Below, one piece after another: positions 10,341 to 18,630 of a stretch of 64,000 bases of DNA (position 1 is the stretch's first letter; the number at the start of each line of letters is the position of its first letter). The stretch comes from Leptospira licerasiae serovar Varillal str. VAR 010 (GTDB lineage: Bacteria > Spirochaetota > Leptospiria > Leptospirales > Leptospiraceae). The notes beneath the pieces are model-generated. The model had not been told where the DNA came from. It worked only from the letters and a program-made list of their open reading frames with translations, and did not search any database. A program made the position numbers and the translations under genes. The stretch is from the NCBI RefSeq assembly GCF_000244755.1, contig NZ_AHOO02000005.1, positions 806,001 through 870,000 of the forward strand, in the 5' to 3' direction.

Positions 10341-10766
10341 ATGCCGTACCTGATTCCCATTATATTCGTGCTCCTTTACCTTTTGGTCCGTAAGGTATGG
10401 TTCCATTTACGCAAGATCAGAACCGTCGCCGGGATCGAAAAAATTTCCCTATGTGTTTTCCAGCCTGATTTATTTCTTCCCGAGGTACGCGTCCTCTACA
10501 AATACTACTTCCAAGGCGGGGTCTATTTCGGATCCGGTTATATGCTGTTGGCGGATTTCCTCGATCAGGAGGAATACGAGATATACAGAAACTTGGACGG
10601 TTTGCCTGTTTTGGAGACCGGGGATTTTCAGATCGTATCTGAGGAAAGAATAGAACATTTCCTTTCTATACGGTATCCGAGTATAATCGTTTTCATCGAC
10701 CCGGTGGAGCCATTTCATTCCTTAATTGATTGTCTAAATACAAAATCAATGGGGGTCCCCACCTAA
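10341..10766 (+). CDS. Membrane-anchored hypothetical protein
   Basis: 141-residue protein with an N-terminal hydrophobic segment (residues 3-17) followed by a basic patch (RKVWFHLRK), then a soluble domain of about 115 residues rich in aromatic and acidic residues. The ATG at 10341 has GGAGAAGG 7-14 bases upstream. I do not recognise the family. It follows the clpC terminator, so it begins a new transcript that probably includes the TPR gene and mtaB downstream (all same strand, short gaps). Confidence 0.65.
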   Translation: MPYLIPIIFVLLYLLVRKVWFHLRKIRTVAGIEKISLCVFQPDLFLPEVRVLYKYYFQGGVYFGSGYMLLADFLDQEEYEIYRNLDGLPVLETGDFQIVSEERIEHFLSIRYPSIIVFIDPVEPFHSLIDCLNTKSMGVPT

Positions 10767-10798
10767 AATTTTTCCCGCCTATAAAAAGTGACCAAAAG

Positions 10799-11587
10799 AT
10801 GCACAAAGGAAAAATACTCCTACTTACACTGATTCTATTTGTTTTTTCTGCGGGAAATAGTTTCGCTCAGAGCGAACCGGATTATCAAACGGCATTGGCA
10901 GAATTCCAAAAAGGAAATTCTGAAAAAGCTTTAGAGATCATTCGTGTACTTCACGAACAAGGAAAAAGATCTTACGAGACTCATTACTTAGCGGCTTTCT
11001 GTCATTATAATGCAGGAAGAAATAAATCCGCAGCCACTCATTGGTCCGAAGCATTAAAACTAAAACCTGGAGATCCTGCCGTAAGTGTGGATTTTGCCAG
11101 ATATTTGATCCAAGTCGGTAGGAATTCCGACGCATTAGAGATCATTTATAATTCTTACCAAGCTAATCCTAAAAATAGAGAAGTAAGACTATTATATGCG
11201 ACTGCATTATTATATAATAATAAAGCTCGGGAAGCATTATATATCATAGAAAAACTAAAAGCAGAAGACGGGAACGATTATCGTCCTTTAGTTTTAGAGG
11301 CTCAGGTGTATTTCTATTTAGGAAGCGCAGAAAAAGCAGAAGTCAGTTTGAAATGGGCTCAGTCTTTAGTTCCTAATAATCCGAATGTATTAAATAATCT
11401 CGGATTAGTTTACGAAAAAGCGGGAAACCAAGAAGCAAAAAGAGGGAATATCAAAAAGGCCCTCGAACAATTAAGAAACGCTAAAGAACAATTGGAATCC
11501 GCACTTAAGATAAAACCTGATGACGAAAAAATAAAAGGTAATATCAGAAGAATAGAGGCAAGGATCAATGCCCTTTCCGCCGGGTGA
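10799..11587 (+). CDS. Exported TPR-repeat protein
   Basis: 262-residue protein with a clear Sec signal peptide (about residues 1-23, ending SFAQ). The mature part consists of TPR-type helical repeats, e.g. [35 protein letters not shown] and [18 protein letters not shown], and ends in a basic helix. It is a protein-protein interaction scaffold, probably periplasmic or on the outer-membrane side. An upstream in-frame start at 10730 would add 23 residues before the signal peptide and is rejected. The gene overlaps mtaB by 20 bases. Confidence 0.82.
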   Translation: MHKGKILLLTLILFVFSAGNSFAQSEPDYQTALAEFQKGNSEKALEIIRVLHEQGKRSYETHYLAAFCHYNAGRNKSAATHWSEALKLKPGDPAVSVDFARYLIQVGRNSDALEIIYNSYQANPKNREVRLLYATALLYNNKAREALYIIEKLKAEDGNDYRPLVLEAQVYFYLGSAEKAEVSLKWAQSLVPNNPNVLNNLGLVYEKAGNQEAKRGNIKKALEQLRNAKEQLESALKIKPDDEKIKGNIRRIEARINALSAG

Positions 11588-12887
11588 AAAAAAGGTATTA
11601 TTCCATACCTTAGGTTGTAGGCTCAATTTTTTTGAGTCTGACGGTCTATTCTCTTCTTTGAGTAAACACGGGTATTCCGTGGCTGCCGGGGAAGATATCC
11701 CTGATGTGGTAGTGGTCAATACTTGTACCGTCACTAACAAAGCAGATTCAAGAAATCGTAATATTATTCGAAATGCGATCAAAAGATATCCGGGAGCTCA
11801 GGTCTGGGTGACCGGCTGTTACGCACAAACAGACAAAGAATCTATAGAGTCAATTCCGGGTATCGCGGGTGTGATTGGTAACGAGAACAAATCCGATCTG
11901 CCTAGATTGATCTTAGAAAAAGAAGGTGCAGATCCTTCTCATATCCATTCTGTTTCTGATCGATTTGCCTATTCCGATGTTTTACCAAATGGACATACCA
12001 GAGCTTATTTAAAGATCCAAGACGGTTGCGATCGCCAATGTTCTTATTGTAAAATTCCTCAAGCAAGAGGCAAGGGTGTCTCCCGAAATTGGTCGGATGT
12101 GCTCGATCAAGTTTCCTTTTTACAAGACAATGGAGTAGGAGAGATCATCCTTACCGGTGTGAACCTGGGCTGGTATAGAGATGGGGAAGGCAGAAAGGCA
12201 TTTCCTAAAATGCTCGAAGCAATCTTAAATAAGTTAGAATATTCGAGACTTAGACTTTCTTCTATCGAGCCGCCTGATGTGGGAGTGGAGCTTGCAGAAC
12301 TTCTTACTCATCCTAGATTTACTCCTTTTTTACATATTCCTTTACAAAGTGGAAGTAAAGAAATCCTAAAAAGAATGAAACGTAGTTATACTCCTGAAAC
12401 TTTCCGTAAAAGGATAGAGCTTGCCAAGTCAAAGGTTCCGGATCTATTTTTAGGAACGGATGTGATCGTGGGTTTTCCTGGAGAAACGGAACAAAACTTT
12501 GAGGATTCTACTTCTATCCTAGAAGAATTAGGTTTCTCTAAAATACATGCGTTTCCTTTTTCCGTTCGGAAAAACACTTCTGCAGAGCAATTTCCGGAAA
12601 CAGTTTCTAAGGAAACTAAAAAAGAAAGAGTTCATTCTCTTATGGATCTTTCTCAAAGACTCCATCGCAAATATGCAGAAAGCCAATTCTCCAAAAAAAG
12701 AGAGGCAGTTTTGGAAAGAGGCGGGATCGCTGTTACAGATAATTATCTGAAAGCCGTGATCTCGGAGAGCGATCAAAAGAGCCTAAGCCCAGGACAGTTT
12801 TTGACCGTGGAGATCGGAGAATATATCCCCGATGAAGCAGATAAAGAAGGCAAGGTCTCTGCAAGAATCTTGGCAGCAATCGGTTAG
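11568..12887 (+). CDS. mtaB: tRNA t6A37 methylthiotransferase MtaB
   Basis: Radical-SAM methylthiotransferase that converts t6A to ms2t6A at position 37 of tRNA. The N-terminal UPF0004 domain binds the first cluster through Cys17, Cys53 and Cys84 (TLGC, NTC, TGC). The radical-SAM motif is CDRQCSYC with Cys154, Cys158 and Cys161. Central motifs [11 protein letters not shown] and [15 protein letters not shown] are typical, and a TRAM-like C-terminus follows. MtaB is preferred over MiaB because of the 439-residue length and the [15 protein letters not shown] pattern. The start overlaps the preceding TPR gene. Confidence 0.92.
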   Translation: MPFPPGEKKVLFHTLGCRLNFFESDGLFSSLSKHGYSVAAGEDIPDVVVVNTCTVTNKADSRNRNIIRNAIKRYPGAQVWVTGCYAQTDKESIESIPGIAGVIGNENKSDLPRLILEKEGADPSHIHSVSDRFAYSDVLPNGHTRAYLKIQDGCDRQCSYCKIPQARGKGVSRNWSDVLDQVSFLQDNGVGEIILTGVNLGWYRDGEGRKAFPKMLEAILNKLEYSRLRLSSIEPPDVGVELAELLTHPRFTPFLHIPLQSGSKEILKRMKRSYTPETFRKRIELAKSKVPDLFLGTDVIVGFPGETEQNFEDSTSILEELGFSKIHAFPFSVRKNTSAEQFPETVSKETKKERVHSLMDLSQRLHRKYAESQFSKKREAVLERGGIAVTDNYLKAVISESDQKSLSPGQFLTVEIGEYIPDEADKEGKVSARILAAIG

Positions 12888-12910
12888 TATTTTAGATATT
12901 TCTAAAATAC
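12887..12910. repeat. Perfect inverted repeat at the end of mtaB
   Basis: A 10-bp perfect inverted repeat, GTATTTTAGA (12887-12896) and TCTAAAATAC (12901-12910) with a 4-base loop, begins on the last base of the mtaB stop codon. No T-run follows directly; a T-run appears 27 bases later. It may stabilise or end the mtaB mRNA in the gap before the convergent methyltransferase gene. Confidence 0.5.
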
Positions 12911-12941
12911 CTTGCGCCAGCTGCTCTACCGGACTAATTTT

Positions 12942-13604
12942 TTAAGACCTGATCAATTCTTCGGAGTAAGTTTCTTCTTCTCTTAGGTCGTAATAACCGT
13001 ATTCGAATTCAGGACCTGATTGGATCTCTAAACCGTATACATGTTCGCTGATTCTCACAGTTTTAACGATCTCTAGTTTATATTGCTCAGCTAAGAATTT
13101 CATTTTATCTAAGGAGATCTTGTCGTTGATCCTTGGTCCGACAGGATATTCGTTTTTGACCCAATCAAGAACGATCAATTTGCCGCCCTTCTTCATGGAA
13201 CGAACTAGACCGTCCATTGCTTGGCCAGGATCCGCAAAGGTAGAAAGTACTAAAGAAGCAAAAATCACTTCTGGGACCGGGATCCATTCCGGCAACAGGG
13301 GACGGTCTGCCTTCTCCATATAAAATGGAGTAAATCTTTGGATATCTTCTCTATTTTTCCAATGGAGCACTTCGTCTAGGAAGTCCTGGTTACATTCTGC
13401 TCCCCAGACCCAGCCTTCTTTGTGGATTGATTTCAGAAGAGTTTCCGTCCAGAAACCCAGACCCATCCCGAAATCTACGATATTCTGTACGTCCTTTAGG
13501 GAAAAATGTTTCAAAACGATTTCCGGAGGAGTAAGCTCACGTCTCTTACTAGAGAGGAGGAAATTCTGATATTCTGGGTCGTAATAATATTCTATATCGT
13601 TCAT
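12942..13604 (-). CDS. Class I SAM-dependent methyltransferase
   Basis: 220-residue Rossmann-fold methyltransferase. The SAM-binding motif I is NIVDFGMGLGFWTE (about residues 36-49), followed by an acidic motif II (VWGAEC) and motif IV/V in EVIFASLVLSTFADP, then KKGGKLIVLDWVKNE. The substrate cannot be read from sequence; the small size and UbiE/Methyltransf_25-like layout are compatible with a small molecule, lipid or quinone. Monocistronic, convergent with mtaB. ATG 13604. Confidence 0.8.
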   Translation of the reverse strand: MNDIEYYYDPEYQNFLLSSKRRELTPPEIVLKHFSLKDVQNIVDFGMGLGFWTETLLKSIHKEGWVWGAECNQDFLDEVLHWKNREDIQRFTPFYMEKADRPLLPEWIPVPEVIFASLVLSTFADPGQAMDGLVRSMKKGGKLIVLDWVKNEYPVGPRINDKISLDKMKFLAEQYKLEIVKTVRISEHVYGLEIQSGPEFEYGYYDLREEETYSEELIRS

Positions 13605-13781
13605 TTAAATGTCGGAAGTCGTATTATGTCTTATGAATGCTTTCATTAGTCAAGATCAAACCGGAGGGAAAAGTTTCAGTATCTTGCGCATTTTATATTA
13701 TTTTCCCCACATTCTCCTAAAAACCGAAGTAAAAATTTGCGTTGTAGCAACCGATAATCTAATTCGGAACCTTATTTCCAG

Positions 13782-15431
13782 ATGAAAATTCGACTCCGGA
13801 TCCTATTTATATTCTTCCTGATGGCATTAGGAAATTCTATTTATGCCCAGGATACCTTTCGTCTGGACAATGATAACGCAAGTGTAGCAAATTCCATCAA
13901 CGTAGAAGTACTTAAGGATGGTAGATCCGTCCGAATCAGTTGGGAAGCTCCAAGAGAAACAGGCGAAATCATTGTGGCTCGCTCTTCTTCCATCATCGAT
14001 AATCCTGAAAAATGTTATATCTCCGATTCTCTGGGAAAATTTCCGAGCGGTGTAGCTAACGGTGTGAATCAGATCTACGATTATAATCTGAAACCGGGAA
14101 CTTATTATTATGCGGTTGTACTTGCGAACCATGTAAGGAAGAAGGATGTAAGATTAGTCGCGAATCGTAACTACACTACGATCCCGATCGTGATCGAAAA
14201 TAACCCGCAACCTCAGACGAATTATCCTCCGACCAACACTCAGAATAATTATCCCCCAGCTACGAATACGAATCAACCTCCGCCGGAAGAGCAGAAGTAT
14301 CTTTCGGATAACGCTAGAGTTACCGACATCTCTGTAAAAAGAGAAGGTCAATTCCTTCGTATTTCTTGGGAACCTTATCCTAAAGGAATTCCTGGCGAGA
14401 CAATCTACACTATTTACAAATCCGCAGAACCGATGTCCAGTATGACATTGATGAGGAAAGCGGAAAAGTTAGCGGAAGTTTCTCATCCGGAAAATACTTT
14501 CTTGGATCAGGATCTGACAAAGTCGCAAACTCTTTATTACGGTGTTTCCGTAAAACAAGGTTTGAAAGAAGTTTTACCTTTAGTTCAGAACCAATCTTTT
14601 ATTCGCCAGTTCTATGTCTACGATCAGGACAAGAGAAAACCTCCTAAGGAAGACGACTCTGTAGTTACGAATCCTCAATTTGCGTACGACGAAATGCACG
14701 TGAAGGATCTTAAGGCGAGTGTGGTCGATGGGGGAGTTCGTTTAGATTGGAAATCTCCTGATCGTGCCGACGAAAATACGATCTATTCCATCTACCAAGC
14801 AGGAAAACCTTTGTCAGGTGGAGTCTCCACGTTCTTAGGAGGCAATGTTAGAAAACTGGGAGAGGTTTCTCATCCGGATACTAATGTTATGGTTAAAATG
14901 AAACCATACTCTGGGACGATGTATTTCGGCGTTACTGTCAAACGAGGAGATCTAGAAGATTTTACTCTAACTCAGGATCAATCTTATGTTGCGATTGGTG
15001 GAACGAACCCTACGGATAATAATACACAAACCGCAGAGAACGATAAGCCTAACAAGAACGAACCGCAGGAAGAAGAGCAAGTTCCTCAGGATAATCAGAA
15101 CAACCAAAATGTTCAGAATAATGAAAAACAGCCTCTGATCGTAGAGCAAGAAGAGCCTAGCGAAGAAGAAGTCGATAGAGTTTTAAGATCAACCTATTGG
15201 AAAAACGAATACGGAGAAGCTGTAAAACAATTGGCTCCCTATGCAAGTTCTAACGATATTGATATTAGAGGAAAAGCCAAGTTTTTCCTTGGAATGTCTT
15301 TCTATAAAAAGGGCGAATATAACAAAGCCCTAAAGTTCTTCGTACAAAAAGATACGAAAAACTATAATCCGGAACGAACCGAGTTCTGGACCAAACAATG
15401 TCTGGCCCGGATCGGCGGAGGAAGAAGATGA
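13782..15431 (+). CDS. Exported protein with three FN3-like repeats and TPR tail
   Basis: 549-residue protein with a Sec signal peptide (about 1-22, ending YAQ). Three similar beta domains follow: about 25-130, 175-285 and 303-405. Each has a 'VRISWE / LRISWEPY / VRLDWKSP' strand, and two share a 'LAEVSHP/LGEVSHP' strand and 'YYGVSVKQG/YFGVTVKRG'; this is the fibronectin-III-like pattern. Linkers are Pro/Asn/Gln-rich (about 140-165) and Asn/Gln/Glu-rich (about 408-445). The C-terminal ~85 residues look like a TPR/YfiO-type helical repeat. The next gene starts inside its stop codon (ATGA), so both are coupled. Function unknown; periplasmic scaffold is likely. Confidence 0.8.
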   Translation: MKIRLRILFIFFLMALGNSIYAQDTFRLDNDNASVANSINVEVLKDGRSVRISWEAPRETGEIIVARSSSIIDNPEKCYISDSLGKFPSGVANGVNQIYDYNLKPGTYYYAVVLANHVRKKDVRLVANRNYTTIPIVIENNPQPQTNYPPTNTQNNYPPATNTNQPPPEEQKYLSDNARVTDISVKREGQFLRISWEPYPKGIPGETIYTIYKSAEPMSSMTLMRKAEKLAEVSHPENTFLDQDLTKSQTLYYGVSVKQGLKEVLPLVQNQSFIRQFYVYDQDKRKPPKEDDSVVTNPQFAYDEMHVKDLKASVVDGGVRLDWKSPDRADENTIYSIYQAGKPLSGGVSTFLGGNVRKLGEVSHPDTNVMVKMKPYSGTMYFGVTVKRGDLEDFTLTQDQSYVAIGGTNPTDNNTQTAENDKPNKNEPQEEEQVPQDNQNNQNVQNNEKQPLIVEQEEPSEEEVDRVLRSTYWKNEYGEAVKQLAPYASSNDIDIRGKAKFFLGMSFYKKGEYNKALKFFVQKDTKNYNPERTEFWTKQCLARIGGGRR

Positions 15432-16579
15432 ACCGTTCCATCATATTAGTTACAGGATTTTTATTCGTATGCGCAGGTCTTCTTACCGGGATTTACACTG
15501 CGGTGATCCAAGACACGGATTCTACAAATAAAGGGATTATCGAGAAAGTCAGGGAAGGAGAGGAATTTCTAAAACATTCCAATCCTAAATCTTCAGAAAA
15601 GGCTTTGGATATTTTTGCGGAATTATCCTCCAAGGATGTGGGTACCGATCTTTCTTTTAGGATCCAGTACGATCTTGCAACCGCTCTGGATAAGACCGGA
15701 GATAAGATGAGAGCTCTCGGTATTTTTAGAGAGTTGAACCAAAAAGAAGGTTTGGCTCGTGAAGAGAAGGCTAAGGTTTCCTACGGCCTAGGAAACCTTC
15801 TTCTTCTATTAAACAGAGACGAAGAAGGAAAAGGTCACTTGGAGGAAGTTCTCAGAACTTCCGGTGATAATAAACTTAGATCCAACGCGTTATCCGCGAT
15901 TGCCGATTATTATATGAAAAAGGGCAATTACGATCAGTCCAGAAAGAACTACGTATTGGCCTTACAAGAAGATCCGGAAAACGTAAAAGCTAGGGTAAGA
16001 TGGGGAAAATCTTTGCGTAGAATGGGCAAGGATTGGTCCGCTTACGATGTGTACGAAGACTATGTTCAGTCGGATGCATATTTCGATCCGGACAAAGTTG
16101 CCGTCGATAAAGAATTCCGTTCCGGACTCTTGGAGAAGGGAAGAGAATTATACGTTCGTAAAGAATATTACTCCGCTATCGAAACCTTAAAAAAAGCATT
16201 GGATATCGGTGTCAGCGAAAGAGCTAGAGAACAAGCTTGGTATTATATTGCAGAAAGTTACGATGCTTTGGGAAAATCGGAGCAAGCAATCCAGTATCTT
16301 AACAAAATTTTGGAAAATTCGGACGGGACCTTGGACCAAGCTGCAATGTTCAGAAAAGGAACCATCTATTTCAGAGGCGGAAAGTATGAGAAAGCCGCTG
16401 CGGTTTTCCAAGAATCCGCTGATAGAAATCCTGATACTCCGGTGGGTAAAAAATCCGCTGCTTGGAAGAAGGAAGCCTTGGATCAGATCGAAGACGACCT
16501 GAGATATAAGGACGGAGAAGGCGGCGGAAAAGCAAAACCAAGCGACGACGATCGTCAAGACGACGACTGGAAATATTAA
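15428..16579 (+). CDS. Membrane-anchored or exported TPR protein
   Basis: 383-residue protein starting at ATG 15428, overlapping the preceding stop by 4 bases (ATGA); an in-frame start at 15398 is rejected. Residues 1-25 form a hydrophobic signal or anchor. The rest is a chain of TPR units (e.g. RIQYDLATALDKTGDKMRALGIF, ALSAIADYYMKKGNYDQSRKNY split across repeats), resembling YbgF/BamD-type scaffold proteins. It ends in a Lys/Asp-rich tail. Because translation is coupled to the FN3/TPR gene, the two proteins probably form a complex in the envelope (inference). Confidence 0.8.
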   Translation: MNRSIILVTGFLFVCAGLLTGIYTAVIQDTDSTNKGIIEKVREGEEFLKHSNPKSSEKALDIFAELSSKDVGTDLSFRIQYDLATALDKTGDKMRALGIFRELNQKEGLAREEKAKVSYGLGNLLLLLNRDEEGKGHLEEVLRTSGDNKLRSNALSAIADYYMKKGNYDQSRKNYVLALQEDPENVKARVRWGKSLRRMGKDWSAYDVYEDYVQSDAYFDPDKVAVDKEFRSGLLEKGRELYVRKEYYSAIETLKKALDIGVSERAREQAWYYIAESYDALGKSEQAIQYLNKILENSDGTLDQAAMFRKGTIYFRGGKYEKAAAVFQESADRNPDTPVGKKSAAWKKEALDQIEDDLRYKDGEGGGKAKPSDDDRQDDDWKY

Positions 16580-16585
16580 TAAATT

Positions 16586-17551
16586 TTAATGAGCTGAAGT
16601 CTGAATAAATTCCTGTTCAGACATTTGGATATGTAACCCTAAACAATCGTAGATTGCATGCGGGATATCCTTTAATGCGTGGATCCTGTCCTTCATTTGT
16701 TTTGTGTATTTACCGAATAGAATGGTGGGGACTGGATTTATAGTATGAACGTCGACGGTAAGATCTTCTAGGTTTCCGTGATCGGAAGTCAGAATGAGTT
16801 GATCTTGTTCCGGATCCATCGCATCTAAAACTCCGAGTAAAAAGTTCTCCAAGTCGGAGATACATTTTTCGGCTCCTTTCCAATTCATCTTATGGCCTAC
16901 TTTATCCGTGATAAAATACTCATAGATACATAACGTGTGATCTTTCATCGCGGGAATGATCTCTTTTCCGGTTTTGTAAGGATCTTGGAGCTCTAAAACC
17001 GGATCATCCTTATCTATAAAATCCTTTCCGAATTTTCGGAGAAAATCACGGCTGATGTCCATATAGAGACCTTTGCCATCTCTAAGATCATCCATATCCT
17101 TTAAAGGTTTGTCAGCAGCCATTTGGATGAGAGTAGAAGCGGACACATGCCTAGGATGTTTTTTTATATGTTCCGCAAATCCGGGAGTATAACAGTTCAG
17201 TAAATCCGCTTTAAATCCATGTTCTTCTAAAACACGAATAATGGAATATTTTGCGATGATACGTTTTAAGGTGAATGTAGGGAATCCACTCATATGGCGG
17301 TTCAACACCTGGCAAGCGTTGATTCCGGTCCAAAGCGAAGTTTGTCCTGTTGCACTTTGGGGAAGACCTTTGATCCCCATACTCGCGTCCGTTTTCAGAT
17401 AGGTGAGTTGTTTTAAACGGGAGGGAGAATTTTCAGGGATCGTTTTACCGCCCAAGGGTAGAAAAATCCCCTTTGCATACTTGGAGAACGGATTTTTATC
17501 CGGATTGTTTTCCCCAAAGCCTATCCCGTCTATAAATACATAAAATATCAT
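16586..17551 (-). CDS. Alkaline-phosphatase-superfamily metalloenzyme
   Basis: 321-residue member of the phosphopentomutase / phosphoglycerate mutase (metalloenzyme) superfamily. Metal-binding landmarks are FIDGIGFG (Asp8), SATGQTSLWTG with the probable catalytic Thr, the His in DKVGHKMNWKG, TSDHGNLED (Asp-His pair) and the final His in DVHTINPVP. No signal peptide, so cytoplasmic. This layout is that of small 'metalloenzyme domain' proteins rather than full-length DeoB or GpmI (which are longer). Substrate unknown; phosphoryl-transfer or mutase activity is family knowledge. Convergent with the TPR gene, 6-bp gap. Confidence 0.8.
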   Translation of the reverse strand: MIFYVFIDGIGFGENNPDKNPFSKYAKGIFLPLGGKTIPENSPSRLKQLTYLKTDASMGIKGLPQSATGQTSLWTGINACQVLNRHMSGFPTFTLKRIIAKYSIIRVLEEHGFKADLLNCYTPGFAEHIKKHPRHVSASTLIQMAADKPLKDMDDLRDGKGLYMDISRDFLRKFGKDFIDKDDPVLELQDPYKTGKEIIPAMKDHTLCIYEYFITDKVGHKMNWKGAEKCISDLENFLLGVLDAMDPEQDQLILTSDHGNLEDLTVDVHTINPVPTILFGKYTKQMKDRIHALKDIPHAIYDCLGLHIQMSEQEFIQTSAH

Positions 17552-17628
17552 TTTATTGGTCTGAGAAGTATCGATTATCCCACTGAATTAGACTGATTCT
17601 TTATGATGGAATCGCCGATACTAGAAAC

Positions 17629-18630
17629 GTGAACCCGCGTAAACATAGCAAAAGATCTCGAATTCTAACTCTGATACTGCTATGTATCGTATTGATTTCC
17701 ATCCCTTTTTTTCCGAGTGCATGGAAGGACGCGGTTTTCTTTTCCCCTATCCAAATTCTTAGTTTGTATCCTAAACTGAAAAAAGAATCTTTCCTAGACT
17801 CAATCCTAGAAAGATTTCAGAACAAGTATTACGACTTGGGTTATAGATTCGAATATTTAATGAGAGAACTCCCCAAACCGGAAACGGACAAGGATGCGGA
17901 GGTTCTCGGCAAACTTTTCAGTTCTTCTATCCAATTAAAACAGATCCGCATTTACGATTACAATTATAGGACAATGTATTCTTCCGATCCGAAGGGACCT
18001 GGATTTCATAAAGGGCTCAGACTACTCGGAATGCAGGTCCCTAAAGCAAGTTGGGCAGAAGATACGGACGGGTTTTTATTATACAGAAATTCTTCCGGAG
18101 ATCTTTATCTTCAAATCCTAAAAGAAGACGGAGACAGGATCGTACAAGAAGCAAGCGGTTATAAAAAATCTTTTTTGCCTAGAGACTTCTCGGAAGGAAT
18201 TTTATATTGGGTCTTTAAAAAAAAGGAAGAGGATTCCGAACTGCTAGAAACAAATCTGAATCCCGATAGTACACTATTTCCGGATAATAACGAAGTTCCA
18301 ACTTCGGAAGAATCCAAGGTGATGATACATGCACTTTTGGATAAAAATTCTAAATCTCAAAATATTTTAGTCCGTCCTGTTTGGGAGAAGATAACTAAGG
18401 CAGATCTTGAAATATTCCTATCACAACCTAGAAAGACAAGAGCAGAAGAGTTGTTATTGATCTTAAGCGCTTTTGGAATTTCTTTGATCTCCCTGGTCTG
18501 CGGGATACTCGCCTCTCGAGTTTTGTTCACTATCAGAATGGAGAATCGTTTTTCTGAAAGAGAAGAAGTGATCCAAGTGAAAACCGAGCTAATCCGTTTA
18601 CTCGGACAATTTAGGGAAAAGACAAAATGA
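17629..18630 (+). CDS. Two-span membrane protein, unknown
   Basis: 333-residue protein from a GTG start. A basic N-terminus precedes one hydrophobic helix (about 13-30), then a large extracytoplasmic domain of about 240 residues, a second hydrophobic helix (about 277-303) and a short charged coiled tail (about 30 residues). This sensor-like topology resembles the input half of a membrane receptor without its output domain. The next gene begins in its stop codon (ATGA) and has the same topology plus a cytoplasmic output domain, so they probably form one complex. No family recognised. Confidence 0.7.
   Translation: MNPRKHSKRSRILTLILLCIVLISIPFFPSAWKDAVFFSPIQILSLYPKLKKESFLDSILERFQNKYYDLGYRFEYLMRELPKPETDKDAEVLGKLFSSSIQLKQIRIYDYNYRTMYSSDPKGPGFHKGLRLLGMQVPKASWAEDTDGFLLYRNSSGDLYLQILKEDGDRIVQEASGYKKSFLPRDFSEGILYWVFKKKEEDSELLETNLNPDSTLFPDNNEVPTSEESKVMIHALLDKNSKSQNILVRPVWEKITKADLEIFLSQPRKTRAEELLLILSAFGISLISLVCGILASRVLFTIRMENRFSEREEVIQVKTELIRLLGQFREKTK

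Noticed and set aside
12911..12942. tRNA-like D-arm sequence on the minus strand (CCGGTAGAGCAGCTGG)
   Set aside because: It resembles a tRNA D-arm, but no anticodon stem, T-arm or acceptor stem can be built around it, and the rest is a perfect AT-rich hairpin. At most a tRNA fragment.
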